Positions 53,326-62,700 of a stretch of DNA of 64,000 bases are shown piece after piece. Origin of the DNA: CAZAMB01 sp964501365. GTDB taxonomy: Bacteria; Planctomycetota; Phycisphaerae; UBA1845. Position numbers and translations under genes: made by a program. The stretch spans positions 1 to 64,000 of the forward strand of contig CAZCST010000006.1 in assembly GCA_964501365.1 (NCBI GenBank), given 5' to 3'. How positions within the stretch are numbered: position 1 is the stretch's first letter; each line of letters starts with the position of its first letter. The notes under the pieces were generated by a model. That model was not told the origin of the DNA, did no database searches, and worked only from the letters and a program-made list of their open reading frames with translations.

Positions 53326-54171
53326 TCATGGGGCAGTGCTGGGTTTGTCCGTTGGAGTCTTGGTACGCACCTGTTCACGCAATTCGGCAATGATCCGATC
53401 CTTCGTCCCCATGACTGATAGCAAGGACGACCAGGTTTTCATAACTTCCGGAGGGGCATTCGACTTACTCATCCATTCAAGTAATTCACTCATAATGCGA
53501 TCGGTATCCATGTCTGAATGGCGTTCACCGGGCATACGTTGGCCCAAACGAATTCCATTGACCACTCGATCGATCGCGTGGAGTTGCTCTTCCTCGCCGC
53601 TGGCCACGATCAGATTCGTTTCCGCGTGATAGCGGATTTTCGCCGGTGGATACCCCTCCAGTAGCCCCACTGCCGTCTCCACCGCCGTCAGCACGTCGTC
53701 GGCCTTGCGATCCGGGCCCAGCAACTCGCCAATGCTCCACACCCGCACCTGGGCGGGCGGGCGGTGCAGTTCGCGCCGCTCGCTCCAGATTTTATACACG
53801 CTCCCTGGATCGTCGCTGCCGAGTGGCCCTCCAAGGTCGTTGACCAGGATCTTGACCACGCTATCCCCCAATGGATGCTCGCCCGACAGAAGTCCGACCG
53901 CCGGGCCGAAAGCAACAGAATCAAGCTTGATCGGGGGCAACTTGATCTCCCGGGCCTCTGGAACAAGCATGACGATGTTGAAGGTCGGCGCGCCATCCTT
54001 CAGCGCTTTGACGTAGTCGGCCAGGCTGCCGCCTGGAAATTGAATCGAAACCGTCGGCTGCGGCGCGAGTGGCGCGGCTGGCTTGGGCGGCGGCTGCTGG
54101 GCAAGAGCCTGGGCGGCCCCAAAGGTCACTGCGTTCAAAACAAGAACCATGATCATCAGTCTGGCGTTCAT
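53326..54171 (-). CDS. Exported protein with a secretin N0-like segment
   Basis: A 281-residue protein with a signal peptide ending near A-L-A-Q. The start of the mature part (V-S-I-Q-F-P-G-G-S-L-A-D-Y-V, then I-V-M-L-V-P and I-K-L-P-P-I) resembles the N0/STN fold of secretins and TonB-dependent receptors. The second half contains I-R-Y-H-A-E-T-N-L-I-V-A-S-G-E-E-E-Q, as in secretin N1-like repeats. No barrel domain follows. The AAGGAGA Shine-Dalgarno lies 5 bases before ATG 54171. It may be a periplasmic partner of the sigma pair downstream. Confidence 0.7.
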   Translation of the reverse strand: MNARLMIMVLVLNAVTFGAAQALAQQPPPKPAAPLAPQPTVSIQFPGGSLADYVKALKDGAPTFNIVMLVPEAREIKLPPIKLDSVAFGPAVGLLSGEHPLGDSVVKILVNDLGGPLGSDDPGSVYKIWSERRELHRPPAQVRVWSIGELLGPDRKADDVLTAVETAVGLLEGYPPAKIRYHAETNLIVASGEEEQLHAIDRVVNGIRLGQRMPGERHSDMDTDRIMSELLEWMSKSNAPPEVMKTWSSLLSVMGTKDRIIAELREQVRTKTPTDKPSTAP

Positions 54172-54246
54172 TGGATCTCCTTTCATGGACGTACGAAACC
54201 CTTTCATACCCTCTGCAACGCCGCCGAATTCTGGATTTCGCGCATT

Positions 54247-54264
54247 TTTCAGAAAATTCGAAAA
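54247..54264. promoter_or_regulatory. Second operator-like box in the divergent region
   Basis: TTTCAGAAAATTCGAAAA shares the left arm TTTCAGAA with the perfect palindrome at 54305-54322 and has a looser right arm. Two related boxes 58 bp apart (start to start) between divergent genes are consistent with repression of both by the GbsR/MarR-type protein. Confidence 0.4.
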
Positions 54265-54304
54265 ACTCGCGCGGGATTGAATGGATCATCTGAAACGATA
54301 GAAT

Positions 54305-54322
54305 TTTCAGAAGTTTCTGAAA
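54305..54322. promoter_or_regulatory. Perfect palindrome TTTCAGAA-GT-TTCTGAAA, likely operator of the adjacent GbsR/MarR gene
   Basis: Two 8-base arms around a GT centre form a good dimer site. It lies 10 bases before the start codon of the regulator and overlaps its Shine-Dalgarno, so binding would block its own expression. Known MarR-family sites have similar size. Confidence 0.55.
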
Positions 54323-54332
54323 GGAGCGCGAA

Positions 54333-54965
54333 ATGGTTCAGGACCGCTTTGAGCCCGTCCGAAATTTGTTCGTCCGTCGGTGGGGCGAGATGGCCCAAAG
54401 CTGGGGCATCGGCCGCACCATGGCCGAAATCCACGCCCTGCTCTTCGTGGCCACCGAGCCGCTCTGCACCGACGACATCATGGAGCAACTGGCCGTCTCG
54501 CGCGGCAGCGCGAGCACCAACCTGCGGCAGCTCATCAACTGGGGTCTGATCCATCGCGTGCACCGGCGAACGGATCGAAAGGAGTATTTTGAGGCCGAAA
54601 AGGACGTCTGGCAGATGTTCGAGACCATCACCCGCGAACGCCGCCGCCGCGAAGTCGAGCCCATCGTCGAAACGCTCCAGCGCTGCCTGGGAACCATCGA
54701 GCAGGAGGGGGCCGTCTCCGGAGAGGCCGCCCAGCAGGCACAGGCCTATCGCCAGCGATTCACCGATATCCTGGAACTCTTCAACCTGATGAACAACGCC
54801 TTTAACGCCCTCAGCAAGATGGGCCCTGCGGGCTGGAAACCGCTTGCGCAGGCCCTGCAGGGCCTTGGCGCGGCGGCAGCACCTTCTGGAAGCGAAGAAC
54901 AGGCCGGCCCGCAGCCCAATCGGAACTCAAAACCCAGAAAAACTGCGAAAATCAAGAGCAAATAA
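54333..54965 (+). CDS. GbsR/MarR-family transcriptional regulator
   Basis: A 210-residue protein with a winged helix-turn-helix (about residues 28-95; I-M-E-Q-L-A-V-S-R-G-S-A-S-T-N-L is the recognition helix) and helical dimerisation parts (about 95-175), followed by a basic, low-complexity tail. GbsR relatives respond to small ligands such as choline; the ligand here is unknown. Inverted repeats upstream point to autoregulation. The gene downstream, 126 bases away, is probably in the same operon. Confidence 0.85.
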   Translation: MVQDRFEPVRNLFVRRWGEMAQSWGIGRTMAEIHALLFVATEPLCTDDIMEQLAVSRGSASTNLRQLINWGLIHRVHRRTDRKEYFEAEKDVWQMFETITRERRRREVEPIVETLQRCLGTIEQEGAVSGEAAQQAQAYRQRFTDILELFNLMNNAFNALSKMGPAGWKPLAQALQGLGAAAAPSGSEEQAGPQPNRNSKPRKTAKIKSK

Positions 54966-55005
54966 TTTTCCCGTAGTTCCGAATACCTCTCCAGATTACG
55001 TCAAA

Positions 55006-55038
55006 TCCGAACCCGGAGCGCCAGCGACGGGCGGTGTC
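55006..55038. repeat. CCGAACCCGGAGCG dispersed repeat, copy 2
   Basis: Nearly identical over 33 bases to 32473-32505. It sits between the GbsR gene and the downstream membrane protein gene. Confidence 0.75.
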
Positions 55039-55091
55039 GGATGGGGTCGTGCGAACAGAAGTTTGTGGTTCGCTGCGGAAGGAGAATGGTT

Positions 55092-55682
55092 ATGAGCATT
55101 GTTACACCGCGTACGAGGATGTCGCCGATGACGGCGATGTTTCTGGGGTTGTTTTTTGTCGGCGGCCTGGGGATTGCCTCGGCCACCACCGTCGTGCTCT
55201 ACACGATGCGGATCGTCGATCACAAGGCATCGAGCATCCTACAATTTGCGGATCACACAGTGACCGGACTGCCGGAGCTGCTCAAGTCGCTTCCGCCGGC
55301 GCTGGCCGACATGCTCCATGACCGTCGCGCGCCGGAGTATGCCGGCAAGCTCGACGTCAACGTGAAGTTCATCAACGACGAAGACGCCGGGCTGCAACCT
55401 GTTCTTACCATCAAAAACACGGGTGACGAAGTTGTCTCCATGCTCGCCCTGCGAGTGGCGGCCCTCGACGCGAACGGCACGCCGCGCCGCGACTGGACCG
55501 AAGTGGTGGCCACTCCCCTCTCGGTGGACAACGATTGGCGCGGGCCGCTCATGCCCGGCGAGACGCGATACGTCGTACTGCATGGCAGCCGGTCGCTGGG
55601 CCGTAAAGCCGAATCCATGGTTGCTGTTGCCGAAATCGGCGATGTCCGTGTCTGGGATCGCGAAAGCAAGACCCAGCAATAG
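55092..55682 (+). CDS. Membrane-anchored protein of unknown function
   Basis: A 196-residue protein with an N-terminal membrane helix (about 10-38; M-F-L-G-L-F-F-V-G-G) and an extracytoplasmic beta-rich domain with L-T-I-K-N-T-G-D-E-V and L-M-P-G-E-T-R-Y-V-V. The layout resembles FxLYD-type or thermosome-like beta-sandwich modules, without a firm family. The ATG at 55092 is chosen because AAGGAG lies 7 bases upstream. It probably shares the promoter of the GbsR-type regulator, and might be its target. Confidence 0.7.
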   Translation: MSIVTPRTRMSPMTAMFLGLFFVGGLGIASATTVVLYTMRIVDHKASSILQFADHTVTGLPELLKSLPPALADMLHDRRAPEYAGKLDVNVKFINDEDAGLQPVLTIKNTGDEVVSMLALRVAALDANGTPRRDWTEVVATPLSVDNDWRGPLMPGETRYVVLHGSRSLGRKAESMVAVAEIGDVRVWDRESKTQQ

Positions 55683-56220
55683 TCCGAGATTTGATTTTTC
55701 GTGGGGCAGTAGGGTGCATCTTGATGCACCATTCCGTCGGGTGGCCCAGGTCGTAGCCTCATCCGATTTGGGGGTATGATTCTTTCATCATGCTCGTTGG
55801 ATTGTCATCTTTCCCATACCCGCGCTTCTTCATCGGTATGACATCCCCGGCCACACACATTTCCTGACATTTTCAACCTCTTGCCGCCTGACATTCTTTT
55901 GGCACCACAATATCAAACAGATCGCCATGGCCGGACTTCGGCATTTGCAAAACAAGTTCGGCATTATGAACTCGGCGATACCTCTGTATTGGCAACGCAT
56001 TGGGACAAGTCGTGGCCGATCCGATGGTGATTACGAATCATGACCCCAGGTTCGATACGGCCAGAACCTGGGCCACCCCGCCAAGGGGCGGTTTTTGGCT
56101 CAAAAGTTAGCGGATTTTTGTTGACAGCCTTCGGTTCAGGCTCTTAGCTTATCCCGTTGCGACAAGTCCGCTGCGGGCTTGGTCGGCAACATTTCGTACT
56201 CTTAGCTGGAGGGCGGTATC
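55683..56220. other. 538-bp stretch with repeats and no recognised gene
   Basis: It holds the GGTGCATC palindrome (55713-55730) and a CCCAGGTTC/GAACCTGGG hairpin at 56043-56074 related to 1189-1220. The remaining sequence has no credible ORF, and I see no tRNA-like cloverleaf. Confidence 0.55.
55713..55730. repeat. GGTGCATCTTGATGCACC palindrome, copy 2
   Basis: Identical to 32565-32582, here 31 bases after the stop of the membrane-anchored protein gene. Confidence 0.8.
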
Positions 56221-56736
56221 ATGCGTAGAAACCTGTTGGCTGCGTCCATTATCTCTTTGTCCCTTTGTGGGCTCGCGGTCGCGGAGCCGCAAACCGTGAG
56301 TTTCTATTTGGGAGGTTGTAATGCCAGCGGAGCTTGTCAAGTCGCTGCCTCATTGCCCCCCCAAGGATTCGTACTTACTGATATCATCTACGGTACGGCA
56401 TCTGTTGCAACGCTTGACTTGTCCATTCAAGAGGGCTCGACCACGAAGGTGCGATTCGTGATGGGGGATTTGGGGGGCGGGAACACTGTACGGGTACAAA
56501 GTTATCACCTTGCCTCTGGCGTCCCGTTTGTTGGCTCATCTACGCTCACGACAGTAGGGGCACTTAGTGGCGATCAACGTGTCGTGACTCTAGTCGGCTA
56601 TATACCGGGTACGCAAGCCCAAAGCGTACCTGCAATGGGCAACATTGCTCTGTCGATAATGACGCTGTTGATTCTCGGAGCGGGCGGATACATTCTTCGC
56701 AAACGCTCACCGATCCGATGGAATGCCACTACCTGA
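56221..56736 (+). CDS. Exported protein with IPTL-like C-terminal anchor
   Basis: A 171-residue protein with a signal peptide ending near A-V-A-E. The C-terminus is S-V-P-A-M-G-N-I-A-L, a membrane helix and R-K-R, which corresponds to IPTL/VPTL-type sorting tails processed by an exosortase-like machinery. The body is small and beta-rich, with one Cys pair. Function unknown. The ATG at 56221 begins directly at the signal peptide. Confidence 0.75.
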   Translation: MRRNLLAASIISLSLCGLAVAEPQTVSFYLGGCNASGACQVAASLPPQGFVLTDIIYGTASVATLDLSIQEGSTTKVRFVMGDLGGGNTVRVQSYHLASGVPFVGSSTLTTVGALSGDQRVVTLVGYIPGTQAQSVPAMGNIALSIMTLLILGAGGYILRKRSPIRWNATT

Positions 56737-56845
56737 CGCTCCTCTTGTCCTTGAGGCAAGGCCACTTGATGCTAAGAGAAAGCGTAGAAGCCTTTAAGGG
56801 CGGGTGGCCCGCCATCTTGCCTTATCGAAGGTAATGTCATGAAGA

Positions 56846-56959
56846 GGCTGTCCTCCGGTACGCAGCCGCGTACTGTACAGCCTCGGTGCCGAGCGTTTGT
56901 GCGCTACGTCGGGCCCAAAAGACGGCGTTGTTTCACGCCAACAATTCAGGAGGACAGCC
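56846..56959 (+). ncRNA. Candidate structured leader/RNA with closing stem and inner hairpins
   Basis: The 11 bases GGCTGTCCTCC (56846-56856) pair perfectly with GGAGGACAGCC (56949-56959), closing a 114-base loop. Inside are GTACGC-AGCC-GCGTAC (56858-56873), CTCG-GTGC-CGAG (56882-56893) and GGCGT-TGTTTC-ACGCC (56924-56939). The closing arm contains the AGGAGG Shine-Dalgarno of the ORF at 56960, so its folding would hide the ribosome-binding site. It could be a translational control element or the non-coding leader of an IS110-type element. Confidence 0.4.
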
Positions 56960-57055
56960 ATGATTACGGTAGGCATGGACCATGATTCCCCCATCCGCTC
57001 ACACCCGACCCCGTTCCACAAAACCCAATCCCGTATCTGTGTTCATCTGCGTTGA
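56960..57055 (+). pseudogene. Fragment resembling the start of an IS110-family transposase
   Basis: ATG with AGGAGG upstream begins M-I-T-V-G-M-D, the usual opening of IS110-type recombinases (M-x-x-V-G-I-D). The frame then runs into unrelated sequence and stops after 31 residues. If correct, the element has been reduced to its leader and first codons. The match is only seven residues, so this is tentative. Confidence 0.35.
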
Positions 57056-57137
57056 TCTGCGGCCCGTCCCTAGACTCCCCTACACGCTAATCCCTAGTGC
57101 CTAATCCCTATGCCCTACACCCCAGCCCCTATACCCT

Positions 57138-57168
57138 CCTCAGCGTCCTCTGCGCCTCTGCGGTGAAT
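57138..57168. repeat. GCGCCTCTGCGG dispersed repeat, copy 3
   Basis: CTCTGCGCCTCTGCGGTGAA has the same core as 5221-5247 and is inverted relative to 4786-4811. Confidence 0.65.
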
Positions 57169-57349
57169 CCCAATCCAGTGATCGCAGATTCCATCGAATC
57201 CGCGCGCGCCGCGCATGTTCTTTGAAATGATGCGCGAGGGAATTCCAACCACCAACGGCACAGCCACTTTCCGCTTTCCCCGTTTCTGCTTTCTGCTTTC
57301 CATAGCTCCCGCCTCGGCCGGACACCTCAAACACTATATGTGGTGTGAA

Positions 57350-57365
57350 CCAAACGATACCCTAC
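57350..57365. repeat. Fragment of the 94-bp element (outer arm only)
   Basis: CCAAACGATACCCTAC matches the right outer arm and beginning of the flank of copies A and D. No hairpins remain. Confidence 0.45.
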
Positions 57366-57427
57366 CAGACCAAAAACAGTACTTGTCGAAACGAACCCGT
57401 CTTTCAGCACGACTTTCATGGATGCCG

Positions 57428-59059
57428 TCAGTCGCGGCAGCGGAAGATCATGTAGTCCTGCACCTTCTCGACCAGCTGGCAGTCCGCCAGAATTCCGCCG
57501 ACAAAGGTGCGGTAGTCGTCGTCTTTGAGGCGTTCAAATTCGGAGGCGGGCTTCTCGGGCACGACGATCAGGCTCGCCTTCGCGGACTTGAGGCGCTGGA
57601 CGATTTCGCCGAGTTGCTGCGGCGAACGCGGATAAATGAAAGGTGCGGCGGGCAGGCGGTCGGCATAGACGTAGATTCCCGGGCGGTAGTCCAGAACATA
57701 GACGGACTCATCGGCGCCGGCGAGCGTGCGGACGCGATTGCCGATTTCGGTGAGTTGCTCGCGTTCCGTGGGATGATCGGTGGATGCCGCGAACGAGCCG
57801 GCCAGTCCGGCACGGAGTTCGAGGACCGCCGGACGGGCCAGCATGACAGCGACCGTCGCCGCGACGACAAATGCGGTCAGGCGCTCGGGATGGCCGAGGC
57901 GGTCCTGAACCTGCTGAATGTAGTAGAGGCCCACAGCGGCGAGGATGAGCATGGGTGGAAACGTAGCCTGCCAGTAACGCATCGAATGGCTTGGGCCCAT
58001 CGCGGCCAGGACCAGCGCGGCGACCCACCACAAAACCAATCCGATGGTCATGCTGAGCGGGAAGCCGCGAAATCGGCGATACCAGAACGACATGATCACG
58101 CCGGTAAGCCCCAGCCAGAGCGGCAACACCAGCGGGGCCAGTTCGCTTCGCACTCTGGCGCGATTGGCGACAGCGCCCAGAAAATCGCGCGTATTCAGCA
58201 GGCCTGTGTTGAACGAAAAAATCGCGTGCCACGCATCGGTCAGCGTGCCCTGTCGCCAGAGTACACCCGCGACGGCGGCCAGCCCGATGACAAAGCCCGT
58301 CCAGGTTGCCGCCGTGGCCTTGAGCGCGTGCGCCCGCATTTGCGGTTTGCCGATGGCCGCAAGGATTCCGCAAAGCGTCAGGGCGAAAAGCCCGACGCAG
58401 CCGACCTGCTTGATCGAAGTTGCTGCGGCCCAAAGCAAACCGGCCAGCGCGCAGAGCAGATAAGAGTAAGTGCATGAATCGTCGCTTCCGGCCAAGTCTT
58501 CTTCTGGCGCTTCGTTGTGCGCGGGCGATTCAACATCGAGGCGGCGAATGGAGTCAAGGCGTCCCTCTTGTGGCGGATAGAAGGTTTTGAGTGGCGGAAT
58601 CACGCCGCGAATCAGCAGGGCGATTGCGGCCAGTTCAAAAATGGACGAGTAGAAATCGGGATTGATCGAGGGAGTGTCATAGATTCGAAGCGAATAGACG
58701 AGTGCGGCGACCAGCACGGCCTTTCGCGCCGTGCGCTCCATGACGATTCGGCGCAGTGCGGCCCACAGGATGACCAGCACGCCAGCCTCGACGACGCCCG
58801 GAAGTATCCACGGGCCGATCGGGTTTCCGCGCGCGACCAGAAAACCCAGTGCGTTGATCCATGCGATTCCGGGCGGCTTGTTTTCCCAGCAATCAACGTA
58901 CATCCGCCCGCCGTGGTAGACGCTCTGGCCCAGCTGAATCAGTTGATATTGATCGTTGCGGCCCGGCGCGTGGTATGTTGCCCAGCTCCCCGCAAGGACG
59001 AGGCCGCTTACCAATATGAGCACAATCGCGCCAAAATAGGCGCTCCATCGGCTGCTCAT
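57428..59059 (-). CDS. GT-C glycosyltransferase (family 39-like membrane protein)
   Basis: A 543-residue protein with about 11 predicted membrane helices. Near the N-terminus D-Q-Y-Q-L-I-Q and, in the first loop, C-W-E-N-K-P-P-G are the kind of acidic and PPG motifs found in PMT/ArnT-type enzymes that use dolichyl- or undecaprenyl-phosphate sugars. The C-terminal soluble domain has Y-V-L-D-Y-R-P-G-I-Y-V-Y. Acceptor unknown. It may modify lipids or surface proteins; no carrier-synthesis gene is adjacent. Confidence 0.8.
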   Translation of the reverse strand: MSSRWSAYFGAIVLILVSGLVLAGSWATYHAPGRNDQYQLIQLGQSVYHGGRMYVDCWENKPPGIAWINALGFLVARGNPIGPWILPGVVEAGVLVILWAALRRIVMERTARKAVLVAALVYSLRIYDTPSINPDFYSSIFELAAIALLIRGVIPPLKTFYPPQEGRLDSIRRLDVESPAHNEAPEEDLAGSDDSCTYSYLLCALAGLLWAAATSIKQVGCVGLFALTLCGILAAIGKPQMRAHALKATAATWTGFVIGLAAVAGVLWRQGTLTDAWHAIFSFNTGLLNTRDFLGAVANRARVRSELAPLVLPLWLGLTGVIMSFWYRRFRGFPLSMTIGLVLWWVAALVLAAMGPSHSMRYWQATFPPMLILAAVGLYYIQQVQDRLGHPERLTAFVVAATVAVMLARPAVLELRAGLAGSFAASTDHPTEREQLTEIGNRVRTLAGADESVYVLDYRPGIYVYADRLPAAPFIYPRSPQQLGEIVQRLKSAKASLIVVPEKPASEFERLKDDDYRTFVGGILADCQLVEKVQDYMIFRCRD

Positions 59060-59172
59060 CGGACGATTCTCATGGATGGCGCATCTCCGGTCCTGTATCG
59101 TGTCAATTCCATGTTGCGATGATAGTATATCGGATGGAGGGAGAGTTACTCACGGCAACACAGGGGGTGTCT

Positions 59173-59730
59173 ATGAAAGCCGCATCATCATTTGAACCGA
59201 TTCAGCGCGAACTTGCGAAAATGCTATCGGGCAAGTTTCCGGGAATGAGCATCGAGATTGCGCACTCCGCGAAATGGAAGCGGCCCTGCGTGACGTTTCG
59301 GTGGCGGGACTTTGAGGGTCTGCTGCCGGAGGAGCGGTTTCATCGGCTGGTGGCGGCGATTCCGACGGAGTTTCGCGAGCAGAAGATGGCCGGGTTCGTG
59401 TGGCTGGAGCTGACCGAGGGCGAGACGGTTGAGGAGTTTCTCAAGCTGCCGCGCAGCGAGGATGTTGCGGATCGCGAGGCGAAGATTTACGGGGAGCTGA
59501 TGAAGGCGGAGCTTTTTGATTCGCTGGCCGAGGCGATGGGGGCGTCGCCGGACAAGCGCTGCAGTGGGGACTTTCGCGAAATGGCCCGTTTGCTATCGGC
59601 AAAGCGATTTTCCGCCGCGAAGCTTCGCGACGCGAAACTGTTGATGATCCGCCACCGGGCGTTTTGCGACTGTCAGGTGCTGCTGACCGCGAAGGCCGAG
59701 CTGGCCCGGCTCTTTGCCGAAGCGGCGTGA
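59173..59730 (+). CDS. Conserved hypothetical cytoplasmic protein
   Basis: A 185-residue protein without signal or membrane segments. Notable stretches are W-K-R-P-C-V-T-F-R-W-R-D-F-E-G-L-L-P, F-V-W-L-E-L-T-E-G-E-T-V-E-E-F-L and L-P-R-S-E-D-V-A. No family is recognised. The ATG at 59173 has GGGGGT 7 bases upstream; the longer frame from 59119 has no such signal. It converges on alaS. Confidence 0.7.
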   Translation: MKAASSFEPIQRELAKMLSGKFPGMSIEIAHSAKWKRPCVTFRWRDFEGLLPEERFHRLVAAIPTEFREQKMAGFVWLELTEGETVEEFLKLPRSEDVADREAKIYGELMKAELFDSLAEAMGASPDKRCSGDFREMARLLSAKRFSAAKLRDAKLLMIRHRAFCDCQVLLTAKAELARLFAEAA

Positions 59731-59749
59731 AGCCTCGCTCGCCCCGACC

Positions 59750-62700
59750 TCAGGTAAGCTTGCCGCGAATCCACGCCGACCCTTGACTCAGTGCATTTGC
59801 CAGGCCGTTGGGGTCAGTGCCGCCGCCCTGGGCCATGTCGGGACGGCCGCCGCCTTTGCCGCCCACGAGCGGGCAGATTTCCTTGATGAGGTCGCCGGCC
59901 TTGAGGCCACGATCGACGGCGGTCTTGCTCATGCCTGCGATGAGCGTGACTTTGCCTTCGCTCGCGAAGCCCAGCAGCACGGCCGAGCTTTCCGTCTTGT
60001 TGCGGACCCAGTCGATCGCGCCGCGCAGGGCGTCGGGCGAGGCCGGGGGAACTTCGCCGACGACAACCGTGATGCCGCCGATGGTCTGTGCTCCTTCGTA
60101 GAGCTTCTTGACGGCATCGAGCGCGGCGTCGCCGGATACGGCGGCGGACTCCTTGGCCTGTTCCTTCATCGTCTTCTGCACGTCGAGGAGGACAGTCTGA
60201 ATCCGCTTGCGAATGCGTAATGGAATCGCCGCTTCAGATAGTTTCTTTTGAAAATCAGCCAGCGTGTAGGGTGGGCCGTGCCCACCTTGTTGATCGGAAG
60301 GTTGAGATTGGTGGGCATGGCCCACCCTACGAAGAGATTCGGCTTCCGTGAGCAGTTGCGCGCCGAGCGCCTCGGCATCGCGGGCGGCTTTGCCGGAAAT
60401 GCCGACGACGCGGCGGACGCCTTTGGCCACGCCTTCTTCGGAGGTGAGGACGAATGCCTCGATTTCCGATGTGTTATTTACGTGTGTGCCGCCGCAGAAT
60501 TCGACGGAGTATTTCATCCACTTGGGATTTTTCGGATCACGGAGAAGGTCTTCGACCGACGCGCCGATGGAAACCACGCGAACACGGTCGGGATATTTTT
60601 CGCCGAAGACGGCGCGGAGCGTATTGATCTCGCGGGCTTTTTTCTGATGCTGGAAATCTTCTTCGCGGCTGGCAGCGTAGACCGGCAGCTTGGCCGCAAT
60701 CTGCTCGCCGCAGAGTCTTTCGACGCGATCGAGTTCTTCATCGGTCATCGGCTTATTGTGCGAAAAGTCGAATCGTGTCTTCTCCGGATCGACCAGCGAC
60801 CCCTTCTGATCCACCTTGCCGCCGCCTTCAATCTCCAGCACTTCGCGCAACGCCCAATTCAGCACATGCGTCGCGGTGTGGTTTTGCATCGTCGGCAAAC
60901 GAAGGGCAAGGTCTACTTGAAGTTCACAACTCCCTGACGTAATGCGACCGCGCTCGACTTGGGCGGTATGGAGGACAGTGGCTCCCTTGCGAATTACATC
61001 CGTAACCTTCGCTTCGCCATTGTCTGCCCTGACCCACCCGACATCGGAGATTTGCCCACCCTGTTCTGCGTAGAAGCATGTGCGATCAGTCGCAAACTGA
61101 ATATACGTAGGGCCATTGCCGGCTGTCTGTTGAGAACAAGCAATAATCGTTGCCTGGCATTTCGGAGGATAGGCGTATTTACTGGAATCATCACAAGGGT
61201 CTGAAATCTTTTCGAGTTGATGCCAAACGCGACTCTCCTGAGTCTTGACCCCTCGCGCTTTATCGCGCCCTTCATCCATAAGACGTTCATACTCGCCAAT
61301 GTCGATGGTCAGCCCTTGTTCCTCGGCCATCAGTTCGGTGAGGTCGATGGGGAAGCCGTAAGTGTCGTGGAGCTTGAAGGCGTCCTCGCCGCTGATGCGG
61401 CCGTTGTGATTGTGGCGCGCGTTTTCGGCGGCTTCGGCGAAGAGCTTGATGCCGCGGTCGAGCGTCTTGAGGAACGAGGCCTCTTCGTCGCGGATGAGGG
61501 CGGAGACGTGCTCGACGTTTTTGCTGCGGTGGGCGGTGCGGAGTTCGGGGAATGCGCCGGCCATGTGCTCGATCAGTGGGGCAACGAGGTCGCAGAGGAA
61601 CGGCTCGTGCATGTTCATGTACTGCCGGCCATAGCGGACCGCGCGGCGGAGGATGCGGCGGAGGACGTAGCCGCGTCCCTCGTTGCTGGGAATCGCACCG
61701 TCAGTAAGCGCGAACGTCAGGCAGCGAATGTGGTCGGCGATTACGCGGTAGGAAACGTCGGTCATGATTTGCGATTGTCGATTTTCGATAGTCGATTGAT
61801 TTGGCGAAGTGCCGAAATGGTGATGTGGCGATGGATCAAACGAATCCTCATGCTTTTTTTGAACTTTGAACTTTGAACCTTGATCTTCGCGGCGATCGAA
61901 TTCCCTCGTCGGCAAAGTACCCGCGTACGCCGGCGCATTCGTTCGTCGCTGAATGGCTTCGAACAGCGGCGCAAAAACGCCGGTGTCGTAGTTGGTCACC
62001 TGGCCGATGCGGTTTTCGCGGGTGCCCTGCAGGACGGCGCAAAGGCGCTCAAAGCCCATCCCGGTATCGACGTGCCTGGCCGGTAGCGGGGTGAGCTTGC
62101 CGTCGGGGCCGCGATTGAACTGGATGAACACCAGGTTCCAGATTTCCATCACGCGGTGGTCGCCCTTGTTCACCAGCGACCCGCCGCTTTTGTCCGGGGT
62201 CAGGTCAATGTGAATCTCGCTGCACGGCCCGCACGGACCGGTGTCGCCCATTTCCCAGAAATTGTCCTTCTTGTTGCCGGGATGAATGTGCGACGGCGGC
62301 ATCCCCGCGACTTTCGCCCATAAGTCGCGGGCTTCGTTGTCGGGCTCGACGCCTTCGGATGCATTACCCTCGAAGTACGTCGCATGCAGGCGGCTCTTGT
62401 CGATGCCCCAGACTTTGGTCAGCAGCTCCCACGCCCACTCGATGGCCTCCTTTTTGAAGTAGTCGCCGAAGGACCAGTTGCCGAGCATCTCGAAGAAGGT
62501 GTGGTGATAGGTGTCCTGGCCCACGTCGTCGAGGTCGTTGTGCTTGCCGCCGGCGCGGATGCACTTCTGCGTGTCGGCGGATCGCTTGTAGGGGCGCGAT
62601 CCGGTTCCCAGGAATACGTCCTTGAACTGATTCATGCCCGCGTTGGTGAACATGAGCGTGGGGTCGTCGAAGGGGACCACGGGCGAGGAGGGCACGATCT

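Larger units (their letters stand above)
56737..57427. other. 691-bp stretch of repeat debris and an RNA-like leader
   Basis: It holds the structured region 56846-56959, a short IS110-like ORF (56960-57055), a dispersed repeat (57138-57168), a fragment of the double-hairpin element (57350-57365), and low-complexity pieces such as TCTGTGTTCATCTGCGTTGA and CTAATCCCTAGTGCCTAATC. No full gene is present. Confidence 0.55.

Noticed and set aside
56043..56074. A possible tRNA-like arm because of the AGGTTCGATA sequence
   Set aside because: There is no acceptor or anticodon stem around it; the arms are part of a dispersed CCCAGGT/ACCTGGG hairpin also found at 1189-1220.
57056..57137. A possible CRISPR-like tandem because of repeated CTAATCCC pieces
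   Set aside because: The repeats are short, irregular and without spacers of constant length; this is low-complexity debris.
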